This document shows, piece by piece, positions 33,140-44,040 of a stretch of 64,000 nt of DNA. Every line of letters begins with the position of its first letter. The stretch's first letter is position 1. Both the position numbers and the translations under genes were made by a program. The notes beneath the pieces were generated by a model. That model searched no databases. It worked only from the letters and a program-made list of their open reading frames with translations, and was not told the DNA's origin. The DNA is taken from the NCBI GenBank assembly GCA_947359465.1, contig OX375875.1, positions 10,819,038-10,883,037 of the forward strand, in the 5' to 3' direction. The DNA comes from Metellina segmentata (taxonomy: Eukaryota > Arthropoda > Arachnida > Araneae > Tetragnathidae).

Positions 33140-33788
33140 AAGGCCCGGTGCACACATCCGGTTTTTCAACGTGCGGCGCCGCTGCCGTGACGCATGCGGT
33201 CTGAGATACATTAGATCCAATGGAGTAATGCACACATGACTTCGGCGACGTCCAACATGCGTGCAATTTGTACCGTAGTTCCCCACGGCGCCGCAGCTCG
33301 CCGCACACGCTTCTCCGGTCTCAAGTACATTGTTTTTATAAATAATAGGAACATAAATAATAATTAATAGATGGTTGTTTCCAGTAACTTCTATTTTGGG
33401 TGGAGTTGTCGTTCACGGTAAGACGTTTGTCGCCAACTAATTTTTGTCGCCAAATCAAGATGGCGGCCGAATTCCGTATCAGCAAAATCGGAGAAAAATA
33501 GAGAAATTTTGCTGATAGTGTTGCCATACCAAAAACGCTAAATGTGAAATAAAACCGCAAAAGGTGAAGGTTACCATATTTGGCGACAAATCGCCATCTT
33601 ACCGTGAACGACAGTTCCACCCTATTTTGTTTCAAAATATACTTTTTTTACACCAAGTAAGCGAAATAAACACGTTTTCTTCGATAGAATTTGTATCGCA
33701 AATGGTGCGAAATTAGTAATTGCATAGTTGGGTAGTGGTTGTGCTCCGGTGCCGCACGTTGAAAAACCGGATGGGTGCATCCGGCCTT
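33140..33788. mobile_element. Harbinger-like MITE, 649 bp
   Basis: The ends AAGGCCCGGTGCACACATCC and, reversed, AAGGCCGGATGCACCCATCC continue into GGTTTTTCAACGTGCGGC, about 40 bp of inverted repeat. ACT (33137-33139 and 33789-33791) is a 3-bp target duplication, as in PIF/Harbinger elements. No transposase. Fragment of a relative at 19230-19345. Confidence 0.8.
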
Positions 33789-33791
33789 ACT

Positions 33792-34390
33792 CAGATGTCT
33801 TAATGGAAATCACCCACCAGCTTGGACTACGATGTATTTATCAGTTTTCTCCACTGGGATTGGAAATATTAGATTTGGACAGGAAAAAGCCCACCCTGGT
33901 TGCTACACACTGGTTAAGAATTCTTGATCTAGGTATTTAATCGATGTGCAACATAATAAAACATGGTTTCATCCACAATCTTATGCGTGCACTTCACTGA
34001 TTAAAAACTGATGTTATAAAAATGGTTGATTTTAGCTTGTTCCGTCAATATTCCCAATATCCCACTAAGTTCCGGGTTTATTCCCCACAGTTCCCAAATT
34101 TATTCCCCTCTTCCGAAATTCCCGGTTTTTTGCATCACCAATTGCCCTTCCCACAATGCCAGTTGTGCAGTCAGGTTGTTATGGATATTGCCTTGTGCTG
34201 GCCCATCAGTTCCTGGCCTTGGACCAAGAAACAACCACAGAGAAGGACGAGTCAATCAATGGTAGGATGTGCTATGCACTGAGTCCATGGCCGCGTAGCG
34301 GCATTTACCTCCGGTAGAATGAAATGTAGAAGCTTGACTTTGGCTGACCGCCCTTGACTGCTTAAAACCATGAAGTTTAAATTTAGTTTT
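33792..34390. other. Unassigned intergenic sequence
   Basis: Short open frames around 34022-34282 have no recognised similarity. No repeat ends seen. Confidence 0.3.
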
Positions 34391-34401
34391 AGATGAAACA
34401 T

Positions 34402-35830
34402 TCAATTATAACGCCGATTTTTTTTTTCGGGTGTAGTATGGGCATTTTTGATTTTGAGTTTGAGAGTTGAAATATCTCCAAGATTAGTGAAAATCTGGGC
34501 TATCACTTTGAAGAGCTCAAAACACTCTTTTAGGTCCGATTGGAAATTTGTAGTTTTCGGATTAGTGGAACGATTTTGTTTAGGTAGGGGAGGAAAATGT
34601 TCGGGAGTTTTTGTGGGTATGTGAGCTTGTGCATAAGACACACCCTCACGGATGTTTCTGGTGTTGATGTTACGATGATTTGGGCTATGAGCGGGTTTCG
34701 GGAATTTAGTGCAACCTCTCCAGAAGGCTACATGTCCTTGTTTATTGCAATTAATGCAAGTCAGGTTTTCTTGCTTGAGTTCAATTCATTTGCTTGTTCT
34801 GTGGTCTAAGCCACATTTCAAGCAGCGCGTGTTTAATTAGCAGTTTTCACTGCTATGTTCAAAGAGATTGCAGTTGAAACACTGCGTCAGTCCTTTAGTC
34901 CCTTTGTAATGCTCAATTTGGATGGTTAGGTACATGAAATTTGTGATCTGATATATTTTTTCCCAGTTATCTGTTTTAAAAAAAGTGATGAGAAATATGG
35001 GCAGGGCGTTTTTGGTCTTAAATTGAGTCAACTGTGCAACTCGTGCATTGTTGAAGCCTTTAAGTTCTAGTCCGGATTTGATGTCTTTCTTACGGGTGTC
35101 TATTAGGAGATCTTTAAGAACGATTTTGGCGGGTCTTTTATTCCTGGGAAAAATTTTGAAGAATTCAGTCTTGGTATAGATTAGGTGCTTTAACATGACA
35201 TCGTATTATATTTTGTCTTGGGTGTGTATTTTAAGAAAATGTCCTGCAAGTTTGTATGTGGGGGAATTTTTAAGTTTCTTTTCTATTTTTTCAGAGTGGT
35301 ATGATTGTCAGTTCGGATGTGTATAGGGGCATTTTTTGTTCAGGAATAGTTTCTTCAGGAGCTTCTTCGAGCATTTCAAAATTGTTAGAAGTTTCGATTT
35401 CTGGTTGGGATGTAGTCGGGGTAGGTTTCGCGATGAGACGTTTGGGGGGAGTTTGAAAACTCTCGTTCGAATCGTTACTGGGTCGCTTTTGGGGGTTTTT
35501 CTGGTGATACGCTGTGCAAGTTTCAGGGCAGCCAAACAAAGATAAAATCTTCCACTGACCTTCAATTTTCTTGATCTACCTGGATGACTTCGTAGAGTTG
35601 TTTCCACCGGGGAGTCAGCTGGGCAGTGTTGTATGGGGAGTTTCATGGCTTCGAGGATCTTCCGTTGCTTGTCTCGTTTCGCCAGGAGTTCAATCTTCAG
35701 CTTGCAGGTTTCTTCTGGAGAATGTGCTTCGATGATTTCTTCAAGGGCCTTCCTATCCGTATTAGGGGGGGGGGATATCATCCGGTCCCTTCATTGTGAT
35801 GTTATTGTCCGAGGACATGATGTTTAAAAG
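34402..35830 (-). pseudogene. Gag-like ORF1 of a jockey/X-element-type non-LTR retrotransposon
   Basis: Minus-strand segments in order: an N-terminal part from about 35820 (ALEEIIEAHSPEETCKLKIE); a Pro/Thr-rich linker (CTAYHQKNPQKRPSNDSNES...); a PRE_C2HC-like domain (KDIKSGLELKGFNNARVAQL, then TDNWEKIYQITNFMYLTIQI) and a zinc-knuckle start TQCFNCNLFEHSSENC with a stop directly after; then a C-terminal part. Breaks: a C homopolymer at about 35765-35774 shifts the frame just after the start region, another shift lies near 35540, and there are stops at about 35290 and 34837. This protein class binds element RNA. No ORF2 follows in order, so the copy is a fragment. Confidence 0.75.
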
Positions 35831-36412
35831 TCTTGAGAAAGGATGTTTATTTTTCAGAGTTCAGAAATCAGTTATAACGTCTGTACCGTAGAACGACTCC
35901 AGGAGCGAATATGTGTTGTCAACGAGAAGGACGAGTCGAGGCAACACCTTCTATATACTGTTAAGTTGCTTTTCAGTTGAAATGAATGCAACTAGTAGTT
36001 CCTGGGAAATTCTACTTTATTGGTGTCCAGTTAAATAGGCAAAATCAGCTTTACCTGGGGAACCGCTGGATCATGACAAGAGACCGAGACTTTCCGTCAG
36101 ATGAAGAGGGAATGGATTCGCCGGGAACCTATGGACATCAGTCGTAAGAGCTGGCCATCACTGGTGTATCGCATCCGGAGATGTCGTTCGGGTCGCCCTT
36201 GCTTTTCAGGAACAGCTCAGTCCGGTCCGCTTCCCTTCGTCGTCTCGTGTCGTCTCCTCCTTCTTAGGCAAGCTAGAAAGGGGTCGAAGCACCCCCTTCT
36301 CGTTGGGACAAGAGCTTCGTTTCACCTCGACTCTCGCCAATCCAGCGGGAATCCCCAAGTTCCGCACATACATAGGAGGAAGTGAGGGCCATCGGAAATC
36401 GTAACATAACAA
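35831..36412. other. Possible 5' region of the ORF1 element and spacer
   Basis: Adjacent to the ORF1 start and probably its 5'UTR for part of the way; the boundary is not visible. The GC-richer stretch at 36100-36400 shows no recognised domain in any frame. Confidence 0.3.
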
Positions 36413-36414
36413 TA

Positions 36415-37302
36415 CACAGTCCAGTCACATTAATGTGACCACCACCTACTTTCGACGTCAACGTGAAATAACCAATCACAAAAGGCAGGTGGCAGCACAT
36501 TGCAGTGGAGTGTATATAAAGGATTTCCTAGGGCATCGGAAAGCATTTCAATCGTTGGCGTAATGCAGAAACGTAGCGATTTATCCGACGTCCAAAAGGG
36601 CATGATTATTGGCTTACTGGCCAAAAGGTGGACGCATTTCGGAAACGGCTAATTTTGTGAACTGTTCGCGTACCGCCGTGGTAAAAGTATATAGTGCATG
36701 GCAAAATGGCACTATCCAAAATCAGTGGTGTGGCACATGTGGTGCACCACGGGCTATAGAGAACAGAGGCGAACGAAGGCTACGGAGATGCGTTCGGGCG
36801 AATAGACGTGCAACTGTTGAGCAACTGACCTCCCAGATGAACCAAGGGGCTACCAAGAGTGTATCATCTGCAACGGTTCAGCGAACGTTGCTTTGCATGT
36901 GCCTGCGCAGCAGACGCCTGGTTAATGCACCTATGCTGACTGCTGTTCATCGGCGACGAAGGCTGGAATTTGCACGCCAGTACCGCAACTGGACGTCCAC
37001 AGAGTGGCGACAGGTGGCTTTTTACGATGAATATCGTTTTATGCTCCATCGGACAGATGGACGTTGGTGTATACGGCGTGAAACGTCTGAAAGCAAACAC
37101 CCTGCAACAATTGCCATGGATCCTCAACCGCGTAATCTAGCGCAGCTGGCTACGGCACTGGAGTCGGCATGGCTCAACATCCCAGTGAACACCTTCAGAA
37201 ACCTAATTGACTCTCTTCCTGCACGTCTCGTAGCGGTCCTCTCTGCCAAAGTTGGTTCTTCTGGCTTTTGACAGGAGGTCACATTAATGTGACTGGACTG
37301 TG
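36415..37302 (+). mobile_element. Tc1-type transposon with intact ends and broken transposase, 888 bp
   Basis: Starts CACAGTCCAGTCACATTAAT and ends with its reverse complement, about 28 bp of inverted repeat, with TA on both sides (36413-36414, 37303-37304). Promoter-like TATATAAA occurs at about 36512. The element is about half of typical Tc1 length because its transposase has an internal deletion. Confidence 0.93.
36563..37271 (+). pseudogene. Tc1 transposase, frameshifted and internally deleted
   Basis: Starts with ATG at 36563 (MQKRSDLSDVQKGMIIGLLA), then shifts frame in an A run near 36625. The next 220 codons contain the helix-turn-helix region (ISETANFVNCSRTAVVKVYS), a second HTH (SVSSATVQRTL) and the first catalytic Asp region (VAFYDEYRFML). 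After HPATIA the sequence jumps to the C-terminal QPRNLAQLATALESAWLNIP, removing the second and third catalytic acids. Confidence 0.9.
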
Positions 37303-37304
37303 TA

Positions 37305-37930
37305 TAGGAGGGGTATTAAATATATATTTTTTACTTTAAGCGAAATATAAGAAGGAAGTTTCCTAAGTAATTCAACATTAAATTTGAGATTTTTTAAGTT
37401 CAGATATAAAAACTAAAGGCCACAAAGAAAAGCAAACATCATACTGATAAATATATATTTAATAAAGAATAATGATCGAATAAAAATATTTCAAAATTTT
37501 ATTAAATAAAACAGCCGGTGAAAAAATTGTAGAACATCAACGTATCCCTCACATTGTACTGTACTAGGGAAAGGTCAAGAACAAAGGCGTTAAATTTTAA
37601 ATGAGAGTGTAAAACAAACCAGACGATTTGAAAATATTTCACTTCTTGATACCCAAATGCTCTAGCATGATACATATAAAAATAACCTTAAAATTTTGTT
37701 TCTCTTCGTTTGGATTTGATCTAATTGGTGTCGTCTGACTAATTACCTTTTATCAAGATTTAATTAAATATATTTTTTGAAATTTGTATTGAAGTATTGA
37801 AATTGGTTTTCTAAAACAATAAAAGTGTCGTCCTTTTTAGAAACACGATTCCCGCTGAAACACTGCCGACATTTATACTTAGCTTGTCAGAAAATACCTT
37901 TCATATTTTACAATTAGTTCGTTAGATAGA
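37305..37930. other. AT-rich spacer
   Basis: No gene or repeat ends recognised. Confidence 0.4.
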
Positions 37931-38230
37931 TAATTAACATCGAACAGGAACAACACAAAAGGCTATTATCGACGGTTCGGGATCAAACTCGTCTGGAAAG
38001 ATCCGGGACGCCAACGTGTAATTTTGAACCACGATCAGATTACGAGGTCATCATGAGCAGGCACCCCACTTTCAAAAAATCTACATCACGCCAACGTGAA
38101 GATATTTAAAACCACAACAGATTTAACGTGCACCAGGCCCCTTAGTACTCGACGAAATTTGGTTGGATTAGAACTCGCCACCTTCCGTTTGCTAATCCGT
38201 AACTCATCCAACCTGGCTATCACTGCCCAT
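37931..38230 (-). mobile_element. tRNA-derived SINE, diverged copy
   Basis: Shares the body order TTAACATCG, GGTTCGGGATCAA, CACGATCAGAT and GACAGATTTAACGTGCAC-like sequence (here CAACAGATTTAACGTGCACC) with the other SINEs, and has a variant tRNA head at the right. Confidence 0.75.
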
Positions 38231-38315
38231 TTCGCAATTAGCATAAGGGCAAAAAAGAATTGTCCTTGTCAAATGAAATACAATAATTTCATTTGGGTCG
38301 AGTGATTTTTTTTTT

Positions 38316-38635
38316 AAATCAACGTCATACTAGAGCAAAAATACAACGGTCGATTTACATCGGTCCGGGATCAATCCCATAAGGGAAAGATCCGACGAGG
38401 ACAACATCACGTAATTTTTAACAACGGTCAGATGACGTGGCAACACCTGAACTGGCACCCCACTCTCCAAACTTCCACACCAACTCAATGTGAAGACTTT
38501 CGGCCACGACAGGTTTAAGGTGCACCAACCGCCTTTACACGATACGCTTACAAATATCCATGCACTGACCTGGATTCGAATTAGGAATATTCCTATCTAG
38601 AGGCGAACATTTTAACCACCAGACCATTTGACAAT
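38316..38635 (-). mobile_element. tRNA-derived SINE
   Basis: Same family as 38640-38952, in direct tandem with it. It contains GGTCCGGGATCAATCCC, the TGGCACCCCACTCTCCAAAC block and, at the right, the tRNA head in reverse orientation (box-B-like GATTCGAATTAGG, decayed). Confidence 0.82.
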
Positions 38636-38639
38636 TTGT

Positions 38640-38952
38640 AATTAACGTCGTACTAGAGCAACACAATGGGCTAGTGACATCGGTCCGGGATCAATCCTTT
38701 AAGGGAAAGAACCGAGGACAACACTGCGTAATTTTGTACCACGGTCAGAAAACGAGGTAAACACCTGAGCTGGCATCCCACTCTCCAAACTTCCGCACCA
38801 ACCCAATGTGAAGACTTTCGGCCTCGACAGATTTAAGGTGCACCAACCGCCTCTGCACCATACGCTTACAAACATCCATGGCCGGACCCGGATTCGAACC
38901 AGGAACCTTCCTATCTAGAGGAACCTTAATCACTATACCGGTTGGTCGGCTA
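38640..38952 (-). mobile_element. tRNA-derived SINE
   Basis: Box B appears in reverse as CGGATTCGAACC, and the head ends GGTTGGTCGGC. Box A has lost part (a short deletion in the GAGGCTAACACCTTAACC segment). Body as in the neighbouring copies. Confidence 0.85.
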
Positions 38953-39106
38953 ATAAATTTCGAGAACGCGCACACGATAAACACAGTTATATTTTTTAAT
39001 TCATTCATTCATAAAATTTGAGAGCCCGCGCTTGAAAGTTTACAATGTTTTCAGAAAAACCGGCAAATTCCGTCTCCGTTTCCATAGCAACAGTCGAATA
39101 TGAAAA

Positions 39107-39641
39107 TCTATATATATATTTCTCTTATGTGGCAAGCAAAAAAGAAGTTTTTTGTTATCGCGTTTTGGCAACATTGTACGATTGTTTGTTTACCACAAGG
39201 CCTCACGCCTCAATTGAATTTATTGCGTTATCGGATGAAATTTTATTGAAAAAAAAAAAAAAGAATTTTAGTCGAGCTGTTGCAGTTAATAGAAATGAAA
39301 GAAAGCTAAGGATCTTTTCAGGGCCATTTAAAATACTGTCCTTTTCGGGGCACACAATATAATTCAACAAGACGCTTGCACTACAATTTTTGACAACAAA
39401 CTCAATGAAAACGTGTGAGTGGCTCGAGTGCTGGAGCAAATATACACACAAACAACATGCTGGGTATTCGATTTCCTATCGGCGCTCACATTTCGAGTCA
39501 AAATTTGCTCAAAGTTTTCACTTGAATTCTGATTCTAGAGGAATCAATCCCTTCTGTTAGGACACATGTCTCCATTGATGCGAGCGAAGCGAGCATAGGT
39601 TCGCGCAGTCAACCAAAGACGATTACGAAGCAATCCTCCGG
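39107..39641 (+). mobile_element. Helitron (+), truncated inverted partner of 6286-6937
   Basis: Begins TCTATATATATATTTCTC after an A and aligns along its length with the reverse complement of 6286-6937 (shared CAGGGCCATTT, AACAACATGCTGG, GCTCACATTTCGAGTCAA). The 3' terminal hairpin and CTAG are missing; the sequence stops within the GCAATCCTCC palindrome, next to a SINE. Confidence 0.82.
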
Positions 39642-39655
39642 GTAATGGTAATTTT

Positions 39656-39973
39656 AGTTAACGTCGTAATAGAGCAACACAGCGGGCTATTGACGACGGT
39701 CCGGGATCAGTCCCTCAAGGGAAAGATCCGAGGACAACACTTCGTAATTTTGAACCACGGTCAGATGACGAAACAACACCTGAGCTGGCACCCCACTCTC
39801 CAAACTTCCACGCCAACCCAACGTGAGGACTTTCGGCCACAACAGATTTAAGGTGCACCAGCCGCCTCTACACCATACGTTTACAAACATCCATGCCCGG
39901 ACCCGGATTCGAACCAGGAACCTTCCGATCTAGAGGCTATAACACCTTAACCACTATACCGGTTGGTCGGCCC
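39656..39973 (-). mobile_element. tRNA-derived SINE, best-preserved minus copy
   Basis: Right edge in reverse: GGCCGACCAACCGGTATAGT, then box A TAGTGGTTAAGG and box B GGTTCGAATCC. The body ends at GTTAACGTCGT on the left. About 318 bp and complete by comparison with 50998-51294. Confidence 0.88.
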
Positions 39974-40708
39974 CAGCCAATTGAATGCTAGCTAACAACA
40001 TTAGAACTTATCGAACTCCACTAGATCATGAAGCTTGCTGAAAACAAATAACACTATTCACAAAATATGTAGTGTATCTTCTATAAACATCGATGTATTG
40101 GAGCCGATGTCGCTTCACTAGTTGCTAAACCAGTTTTAAGAAATGGGGAAAAAGTTTAAATACACTGAATTTTAAAAACATCGATGTTTTTGGGTTGATG
40201 TATTATCAACATCGATGTTTTAATTTTGAACGTCGATGTTTTGCTGTCGATGTCGCATCACTAATATATACACCTTCAATATATTCACCATAGAATTTCT
40301 TCGTTCATATTTTGTTCCAGGTAATGTTCTGCACATCGAAACTGGAATCATCGATGGTAAATACTCTTCCTAATGCCTACTCAGCTTTTCTATAGCATTT
40401 TTTGCAGTTAACAGTTACATATTTGAAAGACTACAAAAATTCCAGTTTTCTTAGGCCATGACTGTATGGAGTGAGCACACACACAGAATATTTTTCTTCC
40501 AAAATAAAACATGCAACTCTTATTCCCATTTCAACTCTTGCTCCGGATCTACATAAACGAATCTTTTATTGAAAACAAGCCAGTTGCTAGGTAACCGGTT
40601 GAAAGGCAACCTGCGATTGTAGGCTATACACGTTCGGTTCCTGTCAGGTTCATTCCTCCTGGATGTATTTCTATCTTCTGTGTTTGTAAAACTAAAACTA
40701 CCCTTGTT
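39974..40708. other. Spacer with a CATCGATG-rich block
   Basis: 40077-40262 repeats CATCGATG/TCGATGTT motifs and ends GATGTCGCATCACTA, as in 19083-19195. The rest is unassigned. The direct-repeat copy TGTTTACGTCCA begins at 40709. Confidence 0.45.
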
Positions 40709-40722
40709 TGTTTACGTCCAGG

Positions 40723-43700
40723 CACGTGCCAACAGGGTGGGCTGGGGGGGGGGGGTTTCCGCCCCTCCTGTCACTGAGGAGGAGGGGCAAAAGCTATATT
40801 TCGCCCCTCCACATCCACAATTTCAGGAACATTATTAACATTTTAACTTCAAAAGTAACATTAAACAGTACTGTTGTAAAAATTTGGACAAATTTCATTT
40901 CCTGTCGATAGATGCAGGCCCAGATCAGGAGGAGGGCAAACAGCAACGTGCCAACGGGGGCAGGGTGTATTTGGTCCCTCCTGTCACTGAGAAGAAGGGG
41001 CGAAAGCCATATTTCGCCCCTCCACACACACACAACACACACATACTATCGGGGAACATTATTAACATTTTAACTTTAAAAGTAACATTAAACAGTACCG
41101 CTGAAACAATTTGGACTAATTTCATTTCCTGTCGATAGATGCAGGCCCAGATCAGGAGGAGGGCAAACAGCAACGTGCCAACGGAGGGGCAGGGGGTATT
41201 TGGTCCCTCCTGTCACTGAGAAGAAGGGGCGAAAACCATATTTCGCCCCTCCAAACACACACACACATACTATCGGGGAACATTATTAACATTTTAACTT
41301 CAAAAGTAACATCAAACAGTACCGTTGAAAAATTTTGGACTAATTTCATTTCCTGTCGATAGATGCAGGCCCAGATCAGGAGGTGGGCAAACAGCAACGT
41401 GCCAACGGGGGGGCAGGGGGTATTTGGTCCCTCCTGTCACTGAGGAGAAGAGGCGAAAGCCATATTTCGCCCCTCCAAACACACACACACACATACTATC
41501 GGGGAACATTATTAACATTTTAACTTCAAAAGTAACATCAAACAGTACCGTTGAAAAATTTTGGACTAATTTCATTTCCTGTCGATAGATGCAGGCCCAG
41601 ATCAGGAGGAGGGCAAACAGCAACGTGCCAACGGAGGGGCAGGGGGTATTTGGTCCCTCCTGTCACTGAGGAGAAGGGGCGAAATCCATATTTCGCAACT
41701 CCAAACACACACACACATACTATCGGGGAACATTATTAACATTTTAACTTCAAAAGTAACATCAAACAGTACCGTTGAAAAATTTTGGACTAATTTCATT
41801 TCCTGTCGATAGATGCAGGCCCAGATCAGGAGGAGGGCAAACAGCAACGTGCCAACGGGGGGGCAGGGGGTATTTCGTCCCTCCTGTCACTGAGGAGAAG
41901 AGGCGAAAGCCATATTTCGCCCCTCCACACACACACAACACACACATACTATCGGGGAACATTATTAACATTTTAACTTTAAAAGTAACATTAAACAGTA
42001 CCGCTGAAAAAATTTGGATTAATTTCATTTCCTGTCGATAGATGCAGGCCCAGATCAGGAGGAGGGCAAACAGCAACGTGCCAACGGAGGGGCAGGGGGT
42101 ATTTGGTCCCTCCTGTCACTGAGGAGAAGGGGCGAAAACCATATTTCGCCACTCCAAACACACACACACATACTATCGGGGAACATTATTAACATTTTAA
42201 ATTCAAAAGTAACATCAAACAGTACCGTTGAAAAATTTTGGACTAATTTCATTTCCTGTCGATAGATGCAGGCCCAGATCAGGAGGAGGGCAAACAGCAA
42301 CTTGCCAACAGGGGGGCAGGGGGTATTTGGTCCCTCCTGTCACTGAGGAGAAGGGCTAAAGCCATATTTCGCCACTCCACACACACACACACACACACAC
42401 ATACTATCGGGGAACATTATTACCTTTTAACTTCAAAAGTAACATTAAACAGTACCGTTATAGGAAATTTGGACTAATTTCATTTCCTGTCAATAGATGC
42501 AGGCCCAGATCAGTAGGAGGGCAAACAGGCACTTGCCAACAGGGGGGCAGGGGGTATTTGGTCCCTCCTGTCACTGAGGAGAAGGGGCGAAAGCCATATT
42601 TCTCCGCTCTACACACTCACACACACACATACTATCGGTGAACATTATTAACATTTCAACTTCAAAAGTAACATTAAACAGTACCGTTGAAAAAATGTGG
42701 ACTAATTTTATTTCCTGTCGATAGATGCAGGCCCAGATCAGGAGGAGGGCAAACAGCAACGTGCCAACGGGGGGGCAGGGGGTATTTCGTCCCTCCTGTC
42801 ACTGAGGAGAAGAGGCGAAAGCCATATTTCGCCCCTCCACACACACACAACACACACATACTATCGGGGAACATTATTAACATTTTAACTTTAAAAGTAA
42901 CATTAAACAGTACCGCTGAAAAAATTTGGATTAATTTCATTTCCTGTCGATAGATGCAGGCCCAGATCAGGAGGAGGGCAAACAGCAACGTGCCAACGGA
43001 GGGGCAGGGGGTATTTGGTCCCTCCTGTCACTGAGGAGAAGGGGCGAAAACCATATTTCGCCACTCCAAACACACACACACATACTATCGGGGAACATTA
43101 TTAACATTTTAAATTCAAAAGTAACATCAAACAGTACCGTTGAAAAATTTTGGACTAATTTCATTTCCTGTCGATAGATGCAGGCCCAGATCAGGAGGAG
43201 GGCAAACAGCAACTTGCCAATAGGGGGGCAGGGGGTATTTGGTCCCTCCTGTCACTGAGGAGAAGGGCTAAAGCCATATTTCGCCACTCCACACACACAC
43301 ACACACACACACATACTATCGGGGAACATTATTACCTTTTAACTTCAAAAGTAACATTAAACAGTACCGTTATAGGAAATTTGGACTAATTTCATTTCCT
43401 GTCAATAGATGCAGGCCCAGATCAGTAGGAGGGCAAACAGGCACTTGCCAACAGGGGGGCAGGGGGTATTTGGTCCCTCCTGTCACTGAGGAGAAGGGGC
43501 GAAAGCCATATTTCTCCGCTCTACACACTCACACACACACATACTATCGGTGAACATTATTAACATTTCAACTTCAAAAGTAACATTAAACAGTACCGTT
43601 GAAAAAATGTGGACTAATTTTATTTCCTGTCGATAGATGCAGGCCCAGATCAGGAGGAGGGCAAACAGCAACTTGGCAACGGGGGGGCAGGGGGTATTTG

Positions 43701-44040
43701 GTCCCTCCTATCACTGAGAAGAAGGGGCGAAAGCCATATTTCGCCCCTCCACGCACTCACACACACACATATTATAGGGGAACATTATTAACACTTTAAC
43801 TTCAAAAGTAACATTAAACAGTACCGTTGAAAAAATTTGAACTAATTTCATTTCCTGTCTATAGATGCAGGCCCTGATCAGATGGAGGGCAAACAGCAAC
43901 GTGCCAACGGAGGGGCAGGGGGTATTTGGTCCCTCCTGTCACTGAGAAGAAGGGACGAAAGCCATATTTCGCCCCTCCACACACACACACACACATACTA
44001 TCGGGGAACATTATTAACATTTTAACTTCAAAAGTAACAT
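40723..44040. repeat. Satellite array, about 14 monomers of ~227 bp (left part)
   Basis: The motif GATGCAGGCCCAGATCAGGA recurs at 40911, 41138, 41362, 41588, 41812, 42041, 42265, 42496, 42724, 42953, 43177, 43408, 43636 and 43864, giving periods of 224-231 bp. Each monomer carries ACGTGCCAACGG, GGTCCCTCCTGTCACTGAGG, a (CA)n run of variable length and AACATTATTAACATTTTAAC. Period differences come mainly from the (CA)n run. The many small frames in the array are by-products of repetition, since the period is not a multiple of three. Confidence 0.96.
41812..43635. repeat. Higher-order duplication: two 912-bp units of four monomers
   Basis: The spacing pattern 229, 224, 231, 228 occurs twice in succession (41812-42723 and 42724-43635). 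The two blocks share the same private variants (for example TATAGGAAATTTGG, CAATAGATG, CTCTACACACTCAC) and are nearly identical, so the second is a recent tandem copy of the first. Confidence 0.9.
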
